This document shows, piece after piece, positions 1 through 6,759 of a DNA stretch of 51,683 nt (its first letter is position 1; each line of letters opens with the position of its first letter). The DNA is taken from IMG/VR virus record IMGVR_UViG_3300026089_000002, positions 1 to 51,683 of that record. One strand, written 5' to 3'. Both the position numbers and the translations under genes were made by a program. The notes under the pieces were generated by a model that saw only the letters and a list, made by a program, of their open reading frames with translations, did not search any database and was not told where the DNA came from. The stretch is from a virus.

Positions 1-108
1 GAGGTCGCGCTGGGGCTGGAATTGCCAGAGGTCGCGCTGTGGCTGGAATAGCCAGAGGTCGCGCTGGGGCTGGAATTGCCAGAGGTCGCGCTGGGGCTGG
101 AATAGCCA
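1..108. repeat. 27-bp tandem repeats, left end
   Basis: Four back-to-back 27-bp units start at 1, 28, 55 and 82, each beginning GAGGTCGCGCTG. They differ only at a few bases (ggg/gtg, aattg/aatag). They continue the array at the right end of the window and encode 9-residue Ser/Thr-rich repeats of a leftward gene. Confidence 0.95.
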
Positions 109-470
109 ACAGGCTTTCCCGGTTCATCCGGTTTCTTCTTAGCCGCAGTAATCAGAAACGAAACCCCTGCCGTGATAATCGCCTTGAGGGAGATTTTAGC
201 GGTCAAGGTGAGGGACGAGCAAACGCGCTTGCTGTCCTTTTCCGTTTCATCGGAAACACCTTGCGCCTTCACTTCCGCGTATTCGCTTTTGGCTGGCCCG
301 TAATAGCGGAGAACGTCCAGCGGATTTTCGCAGAAGTGCAAGCCTTTATTGCACAGCTTAATTTCGCCTTCGTGCTTGGTTTCTTTGCCGATCTCGAACT
401 GAATGCCGCGACAGGTTAAGCCCTTGTCGAAGCCTTTGTAGCCGATTACTGTTTTTGATTCATTGCTCAT
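1..470 (-). CDS. DUF7666-like repeat protein, N-terminal part (gene continues at window end)
   Basis: The ATG is at 470 on the minus strand. The first 120 residues contain GYKGFDKGLTCRGIQFEIG, then LCNKGLHFCENPLDVLRYYG and an EVKA..V stretch. This is the layout I associate with the DUF7666 family, found in phages, prophages and metagenomes and of unknown function. From residue about 121 the protein becomes 9-residue repeats of the type SATSG(N/Y/D)SS(P/H). The frame leaves the window at position 1 and resumes at 51683; a 14-base overlap of the ends keeps it open and gives about 320 residues. The leader carries an AAACTCCTA motif 21 bp upstream. The family call is from memory of the signature; the role is unknown, and surface display or adhesion is only a guess. 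Confidence 0.75.
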   Translation of the reverse strand, partial: MSNESKTVIGYKGFDKGLTCRGIQFEIGKETKHEGEIKLCNKGLHFCENPLDVLRYYGPAKSEYAEVKAQGVSDETEKDSKRVCSSLTLTAKISLKAIITAGVSFLITAAKKKPDEPGKPVGYSSPSATSGNSSPSATSGYSSHSATSGNSSPSAT

Positions 471-509
471 ATTTTCTGATTCTTTCTTTGTTAGGAGTTT
501 AATTGACTG

Positions 510-899
510 TTAGCTGATGAAAAGGGCTTGTCCGTTGTCGCGGAGGGTTTCCAAAACAGAGACGGTCTCGTATTGCGCGAAAATCCAACGCTCAAGGACG
601 GGCTGATGCCAGTCAACAACCGTCTTGTTTTCAGACCACCGGCCACAAGGAATTGAGCCATAAGGCCCGTTGTGGGTAACTTGGGGCTGGCCCAAAATCC
701 CCAGCATCGGCGCACTCGTCAAATCGCCCGTGACGCCTTCCGGTATCCATTGCAATTCCGAATTGCAAGTGAGACGTTCAAAGAAGTCCGTCATGGCCGA
801 ATCCGATTGAATTTCGGCGCACTCGAATAATTCAGCTTGCTCGTCCGCGTCAATGAGGATGGTGAGTGTTTTACGGTCTGGGCTGATGATGTGTCGCAT
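510..899 (-). CDS. Hypothetical phage protein, 129 aa
   Basis: The frame starts at an ATG (899) with GAAAGGA placed properly upstream on the minus strand, one of the few left-arm genes with a normal Shine-Dalgarno. The product is acidic, with a central segment WIPEGVTGDLTSAPMLGIL and a C-terminal stretch W.FAQYETVSVLETLRDNGQ. This resembles small conserved phage proteins I have seen without an assigned function. No catalytic motif, membrane segment or signal peptide is visible. It lies between the repeat protein gene and another small leftward gene, with a 24-base gap upstream. Confidence 0.7.
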   Translation of the reverse strand: MRHIISPDRKTLTILIDADEQAELFECAEIQSDSAMTDFFERLTCNSELQWIPEGVTGDLTSAPMLGILGQPQVTHNGPYGSIPCGRWSENKTVVDWHQPVLERWIFAQYETVSVLETLRDNGQALFIS

Positions 900-923
900 A
901 ATAATTTTCCTTTCGGTTGGGGG

Positions 924-1139
924 TTAATACAGCCTGACATTGTTTCCGGCAAAGTCAGTAATGGTTACTGGCGCATGGAAAATGGACGAACAGATTTGAA
1001 TCTCGGCGCACGTCTCGGAATCATAAACGCGCAAAACTCCGCGCACGATTTGAGGGTCTTTGACGGGCCTTCCGTTCACTTTCAGACCGTGGCGGTTTAT
1101 AATCCCGCGCAATAATTGGACGAACAATTTCAGTTTCAT
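924..1139 (-). CDS. Hypothetical small protein, 71 aa
   Basis: A leftward frame starts at an ATG at 1139. The product is basic in its first half (MKLKLFVQLLRGIINRHGLK) and predicted beta-rich afterwards. It has no recognised family and no clear Shine-Dalgarno. It is supported mainly by its position in a tightly packed co-directional gene string and by the absence of a better frame on either strand. Confidence 0.5.
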   Translation of the reverse strand: MKLKLFVQLLRGIINRHGLKVNGRPVKDPQIVRGVLRVYDSETCAEIQICSSIFHAPVTITDFAGNNVRLY

Positions 1140-1231
1140 AGTAGTTGATAAATTTCACCAGCGGATTGCTGGCGGGATTGCTCTATACATCCCGGCGCAC
1201 AAGGCGACAGGATGGTTGGGGTAATCGGGGT

Positions 1232-1537
1232 TTACTTCACCAAAACGGACACATACCAGTAGGAAGAATCCGCGCTTTCGGCGTCCTGCTCTACGCCAAT
1301 CTTTTCGAGGTAATCCGTCACGCTCGGCGACTTGCTGTAATCCGGGCAGGGGATGGTGGATGTTTCCCAGTCGTTTTGTGCCAACTGGTCAAGAGCATCC
1401 TCGAATGCTTCCTCTGCGGTCTCGCCGATGCCGGTTGCGACATCATCAAAACCCGTGTAGGAAGTCCCTTGGCCTTGGAAATAATCCGGCAGCATGATGC
1501 CATGCTCGCGGACGGAATAATCAGATACGGTTTTCAT
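1232..1537 (-). CDS. Hypothetical acidic protein, 101 aa
   Basis: The ATG at 1537 is preceded by AAAGGACTCCTATA, which combines a Shine-Dalgarno-like AAAGGA with the recurring CTCCTA motif. The product contains GIGETAEEAFEDALDQLAQNDW, a pattern seen in small phage proteins where a helix follows a short beta element. It ends YWYVSVLVK. It is soluble and has no known catalytic residues. Function unknown. Confidence 0.65.
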   Translation of the reverse strand: MKTVSDYSVREHGIMLPDYFQGQGTSYTGFDDVATGIGETAEEAFEDALDQLAQNDWETSTIPCPDYSKSPSVTDYLEKIGVEQDAESADSSYWYVSVLVK

Positions 1538-1618
1538 TATAGGAGTCCTTTCTCATTTCGGTTACTGGCCGAAAACTTGCGCCGGTCAAATCAATGACCG
1601 GCGCAAATTCGCTTCCAA

Positions 1619-2458
1619 TTACACCCAGTTAAGGGTGGTTGCAAGGCGCAGAATCTCGTCAAACCCGATTGTGTGGCATCCGGCCTTGACCGTATCGCGG
1701 GTAATTTCATCAATCTTAAAATCACCCACCCGGAAGGTCTCGCCGTTGCGCTTCCATCCAGCCTCACGTTTAGAAAGGCAAAACCGGAAGGCGAGATGGG
1801 CCGATTCAAGCGGGACACGCGCACCCTTGGAGGTCTCAAGGATTTGCTGGGTGTCAAAGATACTCGCCCGTAGCAACACCTTACTATAAGCGTAGGGAAT
1901 GCTCACCGTTTCGCCTGCCAGCCACTTTTGGACGGTCTCGGCGCATTGAGCCTCAAACTTCGCCGCCTTCCGCGCCTTGGCTTCCTGCTCGCGTTTTTCG
2001 TCACCCTTGGCCTTCTCTTTCAAGGCTTCCCAATTTGCCGGGACGGTGAAGCGAGTTTTGAATCCAAACCGCTCGCAAAAACGGTTGGCCTCCTCCACCT
2101 TGCGCGTGATGCCGTCCAAATGGTTTTGGACATTCCGCGCCTTGCTCGCCGATTTGACGAGACCGGAAATCTTAATGCCGTATTCTTTAACGTCCTGCCC
2201 GGACGGATTGCCCCGGACATCGGAGATATTGAAAACCGGCAAGTGATAGCAGGCTTGGCGGACATGCGAGCAATGCCGCTGAGTGGAGGAGGAGTAGGTT
2301 TTAGTGGTGAACAAAACCGCGCCTTTGTAATGCCGCGCTATGGGGAAATGCGTGCCATAGGAGTAGATGGTGTCACCCTCGAAATAAAAGTGGCTTCCTC
2401 GGCCACTTTCGCGGGATTGATTTGCCCACAAGTGGGCGATTTGCTTGTTGTTTGACAT
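1619..2458 (-). CDS. Conserved hypothetical protein, 279 aa (AHLWANQS...FYFEGDTIYSYG type)
   Basis: This is the largest gene of the left arm. The N-terminus reads IAHLWANQSRESGRGSHFYF, then EGDTIYSYGTHFPIARHYKG, then a TKTYSSSTQRH segment. I recognise this signature from uncharacterised proteins widespread in phages, plasmids and metagenomes. Residues about 100-170 form a Lys/Glu/Ala-rich helical stretch, and the C-terminus looks like a small DNA- or RNA-binding domain (FRVGDFKIDEITRDTVKAGC). No enzyme motif is evident. The start codon is directly preceded by an AAACTCCTA motif and there is no Shine-Dalgarno. Function unknown. Confidence 0.8.
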   Translation of the reverse strand: MSNNKQIAHLWANQSRESGRGSHFYFEGDTIYSYGTHFPIARHYKGAVLFTTKTYSSSTQRHCSHVRQACYHLPVFNISDVRGNPSGQDVKEYGIKISGLVKSASKARNVQNHLDGITRKVEEANRFCERFGFKTRFTVPANWEALKEKAKGDEKREQEAKARKAAKFEAQCAETVQKWLAGETVSIPYAYSKVLLRASIFDTQQILETSKGARVPLESAHLAFRFCLSKREAGWKRNGETFRVGDFKIDEITRDTVKAGCHTIGFDEILRLATTLNWV

Positions 2459-2552
2459 AGGAGTTTGATGTTTTAACTGCGTTTTTGTTTAGGAGTTTAG
2501 CGTCAAATTGCCAGCCCCAGCCTAAAGGCAACGGACGGCATTTGAGGCCGGT

Positions 2553-2813
2553 TTAAATCTTTGCTGGCTTATTCCAAGAGCAATCCGGCAGTTGATACCT
2601 TTCCACCCCAGCCGATTCAATAGCGGCAGAGACAGCCGCCAAAGACGGGTAGATTTTGCTCTTTCCCTGCTCATGGTCGTAACACGCGGCAGGAATTGAA
2701 CCGACGATAAAAAAATGCCCATGATAGGGATTCTTTGCGCCCTCATGTATAGGGTGGTTTATTTGCTGAATTGCGGTTGAATACCGCCCAGTAAACAGAG
2801 TTTTATTTTGCAT
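2553..2813 (-). CDS. Hypothetical protein, 86 aa
   Basis: The ATG at 2813 has two AAACTCCTA-type motifs in its leader (2819-2827 and 2839-2847). The product includes HPIHEGAKNPYHGHFFIVGS and an LAAVSAAIESAGVERY helix, suggesting a small mixed alpha/beta fold. No known family is recognised. It sits between the 279-residue gene and another small leftward gene. Confidence 0.65.
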   Translation of the reverse strand: MQNKTLFTGRYSTAIQQINHPIHEGAKNPYHGHFFIVGSIPAACYDHEQGKSKIYPSLAAVSAAIESAGVERYQLPDCSWNKPAKI

Positions 2814-2856
2814 ATTTTTAGGAGTTGAATTTACGGTTTAGGAGTTTGTTAGGAAA

Positions 2857-3117
2857 TTATTTGACGATCAAAATGGTGCAATCCACACAATCGCAGGGAA
2901 GGCCAAATTCGGGGGAATGCGTAAAGCTTCCCTCGTATTCACCGCAGGAAAAGATAACGTGTCCGCCCTTGGCGCGTGCTTCCTCGGTGAATTGGGAAAA
3001 CCATTCATCAATCGCCAAAATGTCGGCGTCCTCAATGCCGGATGAATCCGCGTTTACGAGGGTTGAAAGAGCGTAGGTAGGCACGCGCAAGCCAGTGTAT
3101 TCTGCTATAGTGGTCAT
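2857..3117 (-). CDS. Hypothetical acidic protein, 86 aa, possibly DUF6926-like
   Basis: The product has the pattern VPTYALSTLVNADSSGIEDA, then DEWFSQF, and a Cys-containing C-terminus (LPCDCVDCTILIV). The arrangement of ALS.LVNAD.SGI.D.D, a Trp and an aromatic C-terminal strand recalls the small phage/plasmid family DUF6926, but this is from memory and uncertain. An AAACTCCTA motif lies 8 bp upstream of the ATG. Confidence 0.65.
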   Translation of the reverse strand: MTTIAEYTGLRVPTYALSTLVNADSSGIEDADILAIDEWFSQFTEEARAKGGHVIFSCGEYEGSFTHSPEFGLPCDCVDCTILIVK

Positions 3118-3203
3118 AATTTGATAGGAGTTTATTGTTTACAGAGCGGGCGAGAAATTGCGCCCTTCCCATAAGGAAAGGCGCGATTTATGGCCGGGTA
3201 GGT

Positions 3204-3602
3204 TTATGTATTCTTGATGAAAAAATCGCCGTCTTGAGCCGATTTACGCAATTCGTCAGTGGGTTTTGAAAGCCACTTGTCGGCGAAGAAAATGGCGAGC
3301 TTCCGGGAAAGCTCAAGGCAATCGTTTGGGTAGCAGTTTTCAACATTTTCAGGCTTCACCCACCGTTCAAATGTTCCACCAAAACGCAAACTGACGCCAA
3401 TTACGACAAGGTAATTCTTGAGGTTTCCAAAATCAGGATCATTACCCTCGGCAATGCGGCCAATTACTCGCCCAATTTCAGTACGGCTTCCTTCCTTGAA
3501 AAACACAACGTCACCAAACTGCGCTTTGTATTTATCATACCCACTGCGCCAGTGATAGGGGAGTTGAACTTGCTTTTTATCAATTTTAACGTCAGTTCTC
3601 AT
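3204..3602 (-). CDS. Hypothetical protein, 132 aa, first gene of the left arm
   Basis: The ATG at 3602 is the start nearest the divergent control zone, so this should be the promoter-proximal gene of the leftward left-arm block. The product contains FGDVVFFKEGSRTEIGRVIG, a pattern like a small SH3-type beta barrel, then a helical C-terminus with LSRKLAIFFADKWL. No catalytic motif or membrane segment is seen. No Shine-Dalgarno is visible. Function unknown. Confidence 0.65.
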   Translation of the reverse strand: MRTDVKIDKKQVQLPYHWRSGYDKYKAQFGDVVFFKEGSRTEIGRVIGRIAEGNDPDFGNLKNYLVVIGVSLRFGGTFERWVKPENVENCYPNDCLELSRKLAIFFADKWLSKPTDELRKSAQDGDFFIKNT

Positions 3603-4102
3603 AGGTTTATAGACTCGCGATTACATCCGGGCTTGTCACCGGCAAGGATTTATTCCTTGGCTCGTTTACTTGCGTTCGGCTCGCGGTTGTTTTCCCAGTG
3701 GCGTATCAGGCCATTCCTCACGGAAGCGATCTAGCATATCTCGATGGAGTTTAATGACCCCCACCACTCACGGGTCAGTCAGTTTTGTGTTTGGATTGAC
3801 AGTCCAGACGGCTCACGGAGTCACCGGCAATCTCACGAGTTGCGGTGGGGGATTGCTTCCACCGTGAGAACAATATGTCACAAGGGGCTTGTGTGTGCAA
3901 TGATTATTTTCAATTCGAGCATACTTTTTTGTTATGCTCGATTTACGAGGTAAAACAAGGTTTGGTGTCAAGTGAAACTGGTGTTTTGGCGTCCCGGAAT
4001 GATGCCATTCAAGCCCCAGCCAAGAGCGGATCAATGGCCAGCCAATAGCCTTGCCGCATAACCGGAGTTGACCGGGAGCGGGTAATCTGTCACCTTGGCA
4101 AT
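3603..4102. other. Divergent, gene-poor control zone with hairpins and iteron-like repeats
   Basis: No convincing gene lies between the leftward start at 3602 and the rightward start at 4103. The zone holds: a hairpin CAAGGA/TCCTTG (3643-3659); an inverted repeat TGACCC/GGGTCA (3755-3760, 3772-3777); CTCACGG at 3767-3773 and 3812-3818, CTCACGA at 3832-3838 and the reverse CCGTGAG at 3862-3868; nested complementary pairs GCAATC/GATTGC (3827/3851) and CGGTGG/CCACCG (3843/3859); and the inverted repeat at 3915-3941. This composition fits a divergent promoter-operator region and possibly a replication origin, but no clear consensus promoter was seen for either direction. Confidence 0.55.
3915..3941. 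promoter_or_regulatory. 27-bp inverted repeat, operator-like element A
   Basis: TCGAGCATA and TATGCTCGA form perfect 9-bp arms around CTTTTTTGT. The inner 23 bp (3917-3939), read on the minus strand, match 19 of 23 positions of the element at 37958-37980, including a shared GAGCATAACAAA and AAGTAT. The site sits between divergent gene blocks, so it is a likely binding site for a phage regulator. Confidence 0.65.
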
Positions 4103-4588
4103 ATGCCGTTCATCACAAAGGAAAACACAAGGGAATTGGCTGCAAAAGCATTGCAGGCCAGAATGCACCGCAAGGAAGTCCTTAATCGCAAGGAAGTCCT
4201 GCTGGACGAATTGCTCGCCAAATTTGCAGCCACAAAAGAGCCTCCTATTGCTCAAGCATTGCCAAAACAGCCAGAGGATTACACGGGAGGTAGGCTGGCA
4301 CGCGTACGGAAGCAATTGGACGCTCTTGACGGTCTGATTGATGATGCCATGGCCGAGGGTGACTCAAAACGCCTTAAAGAGCTTTCTGAGGCCCAAAACC
4401 GATTGAGCGAGCAAGAGCGCATCATGGCCGGGAGACCGTTGCCCGGATCAAAGCGGCCCCAGAGCGAGCAAAGGGCAAGGGGATTTGCCAGCCTTAACGA
4501 CTCAATTGTGGCCCATGATCCCACTCCTCCCGCGTCACCTGCTCCGAATAACCCTACCAGCCTGTCAAGTGACAGTGTAAACCCTTGA
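4103..4588 (+). CDS. Hypothetical helical protein, 161 aa; possible small terminase subunit
   Basis: This is the first rightward gene after the control zone. The product is strongly helical and charged. The middle reads RLARVRKQLDALDGLIDDAM, then RLKELSEAQNRLSEQERI and MAGRPLPGSKRP. The last 30 residues are a low-complexity Pro/Ser/Asn tail. This RVR.QLD.LD...LAEAQ.RL.EQER..AGRPLPGS pattern recurs in uncharacterised proteins of metagenomic phages. Helical, DNA-binding and distantly upstream of TerL, it could serve as the small terminase, which is otherwise missing here. That is inference; no helix-turn-helix is clear. Confidence 0.6.
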   Translation: MPFITKENTRELAAKALQARMHRKEVLNRKEVLLDELLAKFAATKEPPIAQALPKQPEDYTGGRLARVRKQLDALDGLIDDAMAEGDSKRLKELSEAQNRLSEQERIMAGRPLPGSKRPQSEQRARGFASLNDSIVAHDPTPPASPAPNNPTSLSSDSVNP

Positions 4589-5060
4589 TGTTCAGCATAC
4601 ATAAGCTGGATTCGTACTAAACAGAAGTGATGTTGTGCGAAATGTGTGCAGGAAGCTACAGTTGCCCAGCGGATCACGCGGCAGGCTGGGGGATGGAAAG
4701 CATTCTTTTCTGGATGGCACCAGCGGACGGACACCCCACCACCCCTTTGACCGGCATAGCCGCGCACGCTCACGTAGCAGAGAATTTTGTTGGTTTCTGG
4801 AACTTTCTCGGTCTGCGTCCTGTCTGGTGGCCTATCCTCGTATTCAGTCCGAAAAACAGCGTGTATTTCTGACCAGCTTTTGATCCTTCCCGACCGTTGA
4901 CCATCCACGAAGGCTCGCTGGCGCGGGTTCACTTGGGTTGGAAGGGTGTCTTTGGAGGGTTCCGCCCTGTCTTTATCTGTATCTGTATGCGTTTGTCTTA
5001 CATTTTGTCTGGACAAAATAGTTCTTGACCTTTTGAGACAGTTCCGTAATTGTCTTGGAC
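4589..5060. other. Intergenic region upstream of the 5061 operon
   Basis: About 470 bases with no supported gene. Short frames on both strands lack Shine-Dalgarno sites, and the long minus frame here reads like shadow sequence. The distal 60 bases hold a palindrome (5002-5019) and a sigma70-like promoter (5025-5052). The proximal part (4590-4990) shows no repeat or hairpin that I can support. Confidence 0.5.
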
Positions 5061-5062
5061 AT
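5002..5062 (+). promoter_or_regulatory. Promoter with adjoining palindromic operator
   Basis: ATTTTGTC and GACAAAAT form a perfect 8-bp palindrome with a TG centre (5002-5019). It is followed by a -35-like TTGACC (5025-5030), a 16-bp spacer and a -10-like TAATTG (5047-5052). A related half-matched copy, TTGTCTTGGACA, overlaps the -10 and start region (5051-5062). The ATG is at 5061, so a transcript from this promoter would be essentially leaderless, or the true start lies elsewhere. Confidence 0.5.
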
Positions 5063-5504
5063 GAACGGATTTACATTGCTGTGGGGGAAGATTTTGAACT
5101 CGTCTTTGTGGGTTCAGGAGTCGAAGGAAACTCGCCTCGTTTGGATAGCTATGCTGGCGATGAAGGATTTCGAGGGGCGGATTCAGTCCTCGGTGGTTGG
5201 GTTGGCTGATCGGGCGAAGGTATCGCTAGACGAATGTCAGGAAGCATTGAGGGTTTTGACTTCACCGGATGCGAATGACACCAGCGGTGTCGAGCAGGGT
5301 CGAAGGGTGCGGGTGATTTCTGGAGGATGGGAGATTATCAACCACGACCTGTATCGTTTTTCGACTGAGACAAAGCGCGAGTTCTGGCGGCAGCAGAAGG
5401 CCGAGCAGCGAGCCAAGAAGGAGAAGGCTGAACGAAAGAAAAAACACGGGCTTGAGCATAAGCCGGTGCAACCAACAGCAGCAGAAAAGGAATACGATCA
5501 ATGA
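5061..5504 (+). CDS. Replication-organiser-like helix-turn-helix protein, 147 aa
   Basis: An in-frame TTG lies 6 bases upstream, but ATG is preferred. Residues about 8-90 follow a pattern common in phage genomes: FTLLWGKILNSSLW, then TRLVWIAMLAMKDFEGRIQS, then VGLADRAKVSLDECQEALR and a GGWEIINHDLYR strand. This is a winged-helix-like DnaD/replisome-organiser type N-domain, seen in many uncharacterised phage replication proteins. The C-terminal third is a Lys/Glu/Arg-rich helix. It starts the downstream gene string (ATGA overlap with the next gene) and is preceded by a palindrome and promoter. A role in loading host replication proteins is plausible but inferred. Confidence 0.6.
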   Translation: MNGFTLLWGKILNSSLWVQESKETRLVWIAMLAMKDFEGRIQSSVVGLADRAKVSLDECQEALRVLTSPDANDTSGVEQGRRVRVISGGWEIINHDLYRFSTETKREFWRQQKAEQRAKKEKAERKKKHGLEHKPVQPTAAEKEYDQ

Positions 5505-5815
5505 AATCCATGACCAAAATTCGCCGCAGCATTACCCGCTTCGAGCGGCTGGCCCAGACCCACTGCGGGTACGAGGAGTCAGTCGCAAAGGCCGTTGACT
5601 CCCGTTTCGATCTGGAAGATTTGATTCAGGGCGAGCTTCAGGTGCGGGACGAGGCTATCGCGTTTTGGAAGAAGAAGGCCGAGCAAAAAACGAATTTGCT
5701 GGAGGAATACCAGAAGGCAAAAACCGAAATGCCATCGTACGTTTCCCGCCCTGTGGTTATGGCTGGCAGACCTGATTTTCGTGGAGAACCCACCCCAGAA
5801 AGGCTGGCCCAGTGA
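5501..5815 (+). CDS. Hypothetical coiled-coil protein, 104 aa
   Basis: The ATG overlaps the preceding stop (ATGA), indicating translational coupling. The product is mostly helical with a coiled coil around residues 45-85 (EAIAFWKKKAEQKTNLLEEY), then a short Pro-rich tail. No known family. It lies between the replication-organiser-like gene and a small zinc-type gene. Confidence 0.6.
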   Translation: MKSMTKIRRSITRFERLAQTHCGYEESVAKAVDSRFDLEDLIQGELQVRDEAIAFWKKKAEQKTNLLEEYQKAKTEMPSYVSRPVVMAGRPDFRGEPTPERLAQ

Positions 5816-5982
5816 AAACCATTCGCAAAATAATCGCCTACTTCCGGCTCAATAAACGAATCGTCTGCGAGGAGTCGTCTGTCGGCAGGGATTACCACGA
5901 TTTAGAAGACAGCAACCTGTCTCACCCGTGTCATTTCACCACCCACAAATGCGTCCGCTGCGGAAAGGAGTTTTCGATATGA
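5812..5982 (+). CDS. Small CxxC protein, 56 aa, GTG start
   Basis: The GTG at 5812 overlaps the upstream stop. The product begins VKTIRKIIAYFRLNKRIVCE and ends HKCVRCGKEFSI, a single CxxC knuckle with nearby His/Cys (HPCHFTTHKC) that could bind zinc. The stop overlaps the next ATG (ATGA). The coupling at both ends supports it as a real gene. Function unknown. Confidence 0.65.
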   Translation: MKTIRKIIAYFRLNKRIVCEESSVGRDYHDLEDSNLSHPCHFTTHKCVRCGKEFSI

Positions 5983-6332
5983 GCCAATCAGGATGGATTG
6001 CAGTTGACCTCGATGGAACTCTTGCCCACTACGAAGGGTGGAAAGGCGTTGACCAAATCGGAGAGCCGGTACCACTGATGCTCTCGCGGGTCAAGGGGTG
6101 GTTGGCCGAAGGAAAGTCCGTGAAGATTTTTACCGCTCGCGTTCACGGGCATGGTGCGACCATCATTGGAAGCACGGAAAAAGTGGACGCCATTGGCCCA
6201 ATCGAAAAATGGTGCCAGAAACACATCGGCCAAGTTCTGACAGTGACCAATGTCAAAGACTTCGGCATGATCGAGCTTTGGGACGACCGAGCCATTCAAG
6301 TAAAAATGAATACCGGAGAGCGTGTGCCATGA
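5979..6332 (+). CDS. HAD-superfamily phosphatase-like protein, 117 aa
   Basis: ATG 5979 is chosen because GGAAAGGAG sits 7 bases upstream; a longer frame from 5928 lacks such a site. Motif I is VDLDGTL (residues 9-15, nucleophile Asp10 and acid Asp12), motif II is a Thr in KIFTAR (49-54), and motif IV is WDDRA (101-105). All the usual HAD catalytic residues are present in a minimal, cap-less length. Similar small HAD proteins in phages are thought to hydrolyse nucleotide or polynucleotide 3'-phosphates; the substrate here is unknown. The stop overlaps the next gene. Confidence 0.8.
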   Translation: MSQSGWIAVDLDGTLAHYEGWKGVDQIGEPVPLMLSRVKGWLAEGKSVKIFTARVHGHGATIIGSTEKVDAIGPIEKWCQKHIGQVLTVTNVKDFGMIELWDDRAIQVKMNTGERVP

Positions 6333-6535
6333 AACCCTTCCTCATCAACCTCCTCGGCATCGGCTACGAGTATGGCACCGTCCACACCGGAGACCAAACG
6401 GACACGACCGGAGCGCGGCGCAAACGCCTTCCGTTATTTCTTCACGGTAGGGTAGAGATTTTAATCGGACGTGGGGACACATGGATAGAAATAAACGAGG
6501 ACTGGTGGAAAAACTTTCAACCCGTGAAGGAATAA
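6329..6535 (+). CDS. Hypothetical protein, 68 aa
   Basis: ATGA overlap with the HAD gene. The product begins MKPFLINLLGIGYEYGTVHT and ends with a Trp-rich segment (GDTWIEINEDWWKNFQPV). A small beta-rich fold is likely. No family is recognised; it is supported by coupling and by the compact gene string. Confidence 0.6.
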   Translation: MKPFLINLLGIGYEYGTVHTGDQTDTTGARRKRLPLFLHGRVEILIGRGDTWIEINEDWWKNFQPVKE

Positions 6536-6539
6536 TTTT

Positions 6540-6755
6540 ATGACCCAGCCTGCCACCAACACTAACGATTTTGGAACCATCCAAATCCCTCACAACCACA
6601 ACGTCACTGGCACTTGCGGAGACTGCGGTGGCCCGATTATTTCTCCGATGATGTGGTCTGGAACGGGCCAGCCTTCGGAGCGTTGTATGAATTGTGGGAA
6701 ACGAGCGAAACCTTTGGCTCCGACCACTCCAATCCGTGAAATGTTTACCTCCTAA
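6540..6755 (+). CDS. Small zinc-ribbon-like protein, 71 aa
   Basis: Two Cys pairs, TCGDCGGP (residues 25-32) and CMNCGK (49-54), with a His-rich lead (IPHNHN), indicate a zinc ribbon. Such small phage proteins may act in transcription or as chaperones; the role is unknown. It shares its first residues (MTQPA) with the next gene product (MTQPS), but the rest differs. Confidence 0.6.
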   Translation: MTQPATNTNDFGTIQIPHNHNVTGTCGDCGGPIISPMMWSGTGQPSERCMNCGKRAKPLAPTTPIREMFTS

Positions 6756-6759
6756 TTTT

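Larger units (their letters stand above)
492..3133 (-). repeat. Seven dispersed AAACTCCTA leader motifs in the left-arm genes
   Basis: Copies of TAGGAGTTT (plus strand) or one- to two-base variants lie at 492-500, 1540-1548, 2458-2466, 2490-2498, 2819-2827, 2839-2847 and 3125-3133. All fall between genes and within about 40 bp upstream of a leftward start codon. On the coding strand they read AAACTCCTA, which is not a Shine-Dalgarno but its near complement. They mark the leaders of the genes starting at 470, 1537, 2458, 2813 and 3117. I did not see this enrichment elsewhere in the window. Confidence 0.75.

Noticed and set aside
1-14. 14-base identity with the window end as a physical terminal repeat
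   Set aside because: It lies inside a 27-bp tandem repeat, so it more likely reflects assembly overlap than a packaged terminal repeat.
39-419. Rightward 126-residue frame starting in the repeats
   Set aside because: Antisense shadow of the DUF7666-like gene; the repeat keeps all frames open and the sequence has no start signals.
3813-3868. tRNA-like fold in the control zone
   Set aside because: There are stems, but no cloverleaf geometry, no TTCRA T-loop and no acceptor pairing; these are inverted repeats.
4279-5016. Leftward 245-residue frame over the intergenic region
   Set aside because: It overlaps the well-supported gene 4103-4588 antisense, has no Shine-Dalgarno, and its composition (Arg/Cys/His-rich, erratic) is typical of shadow frames.
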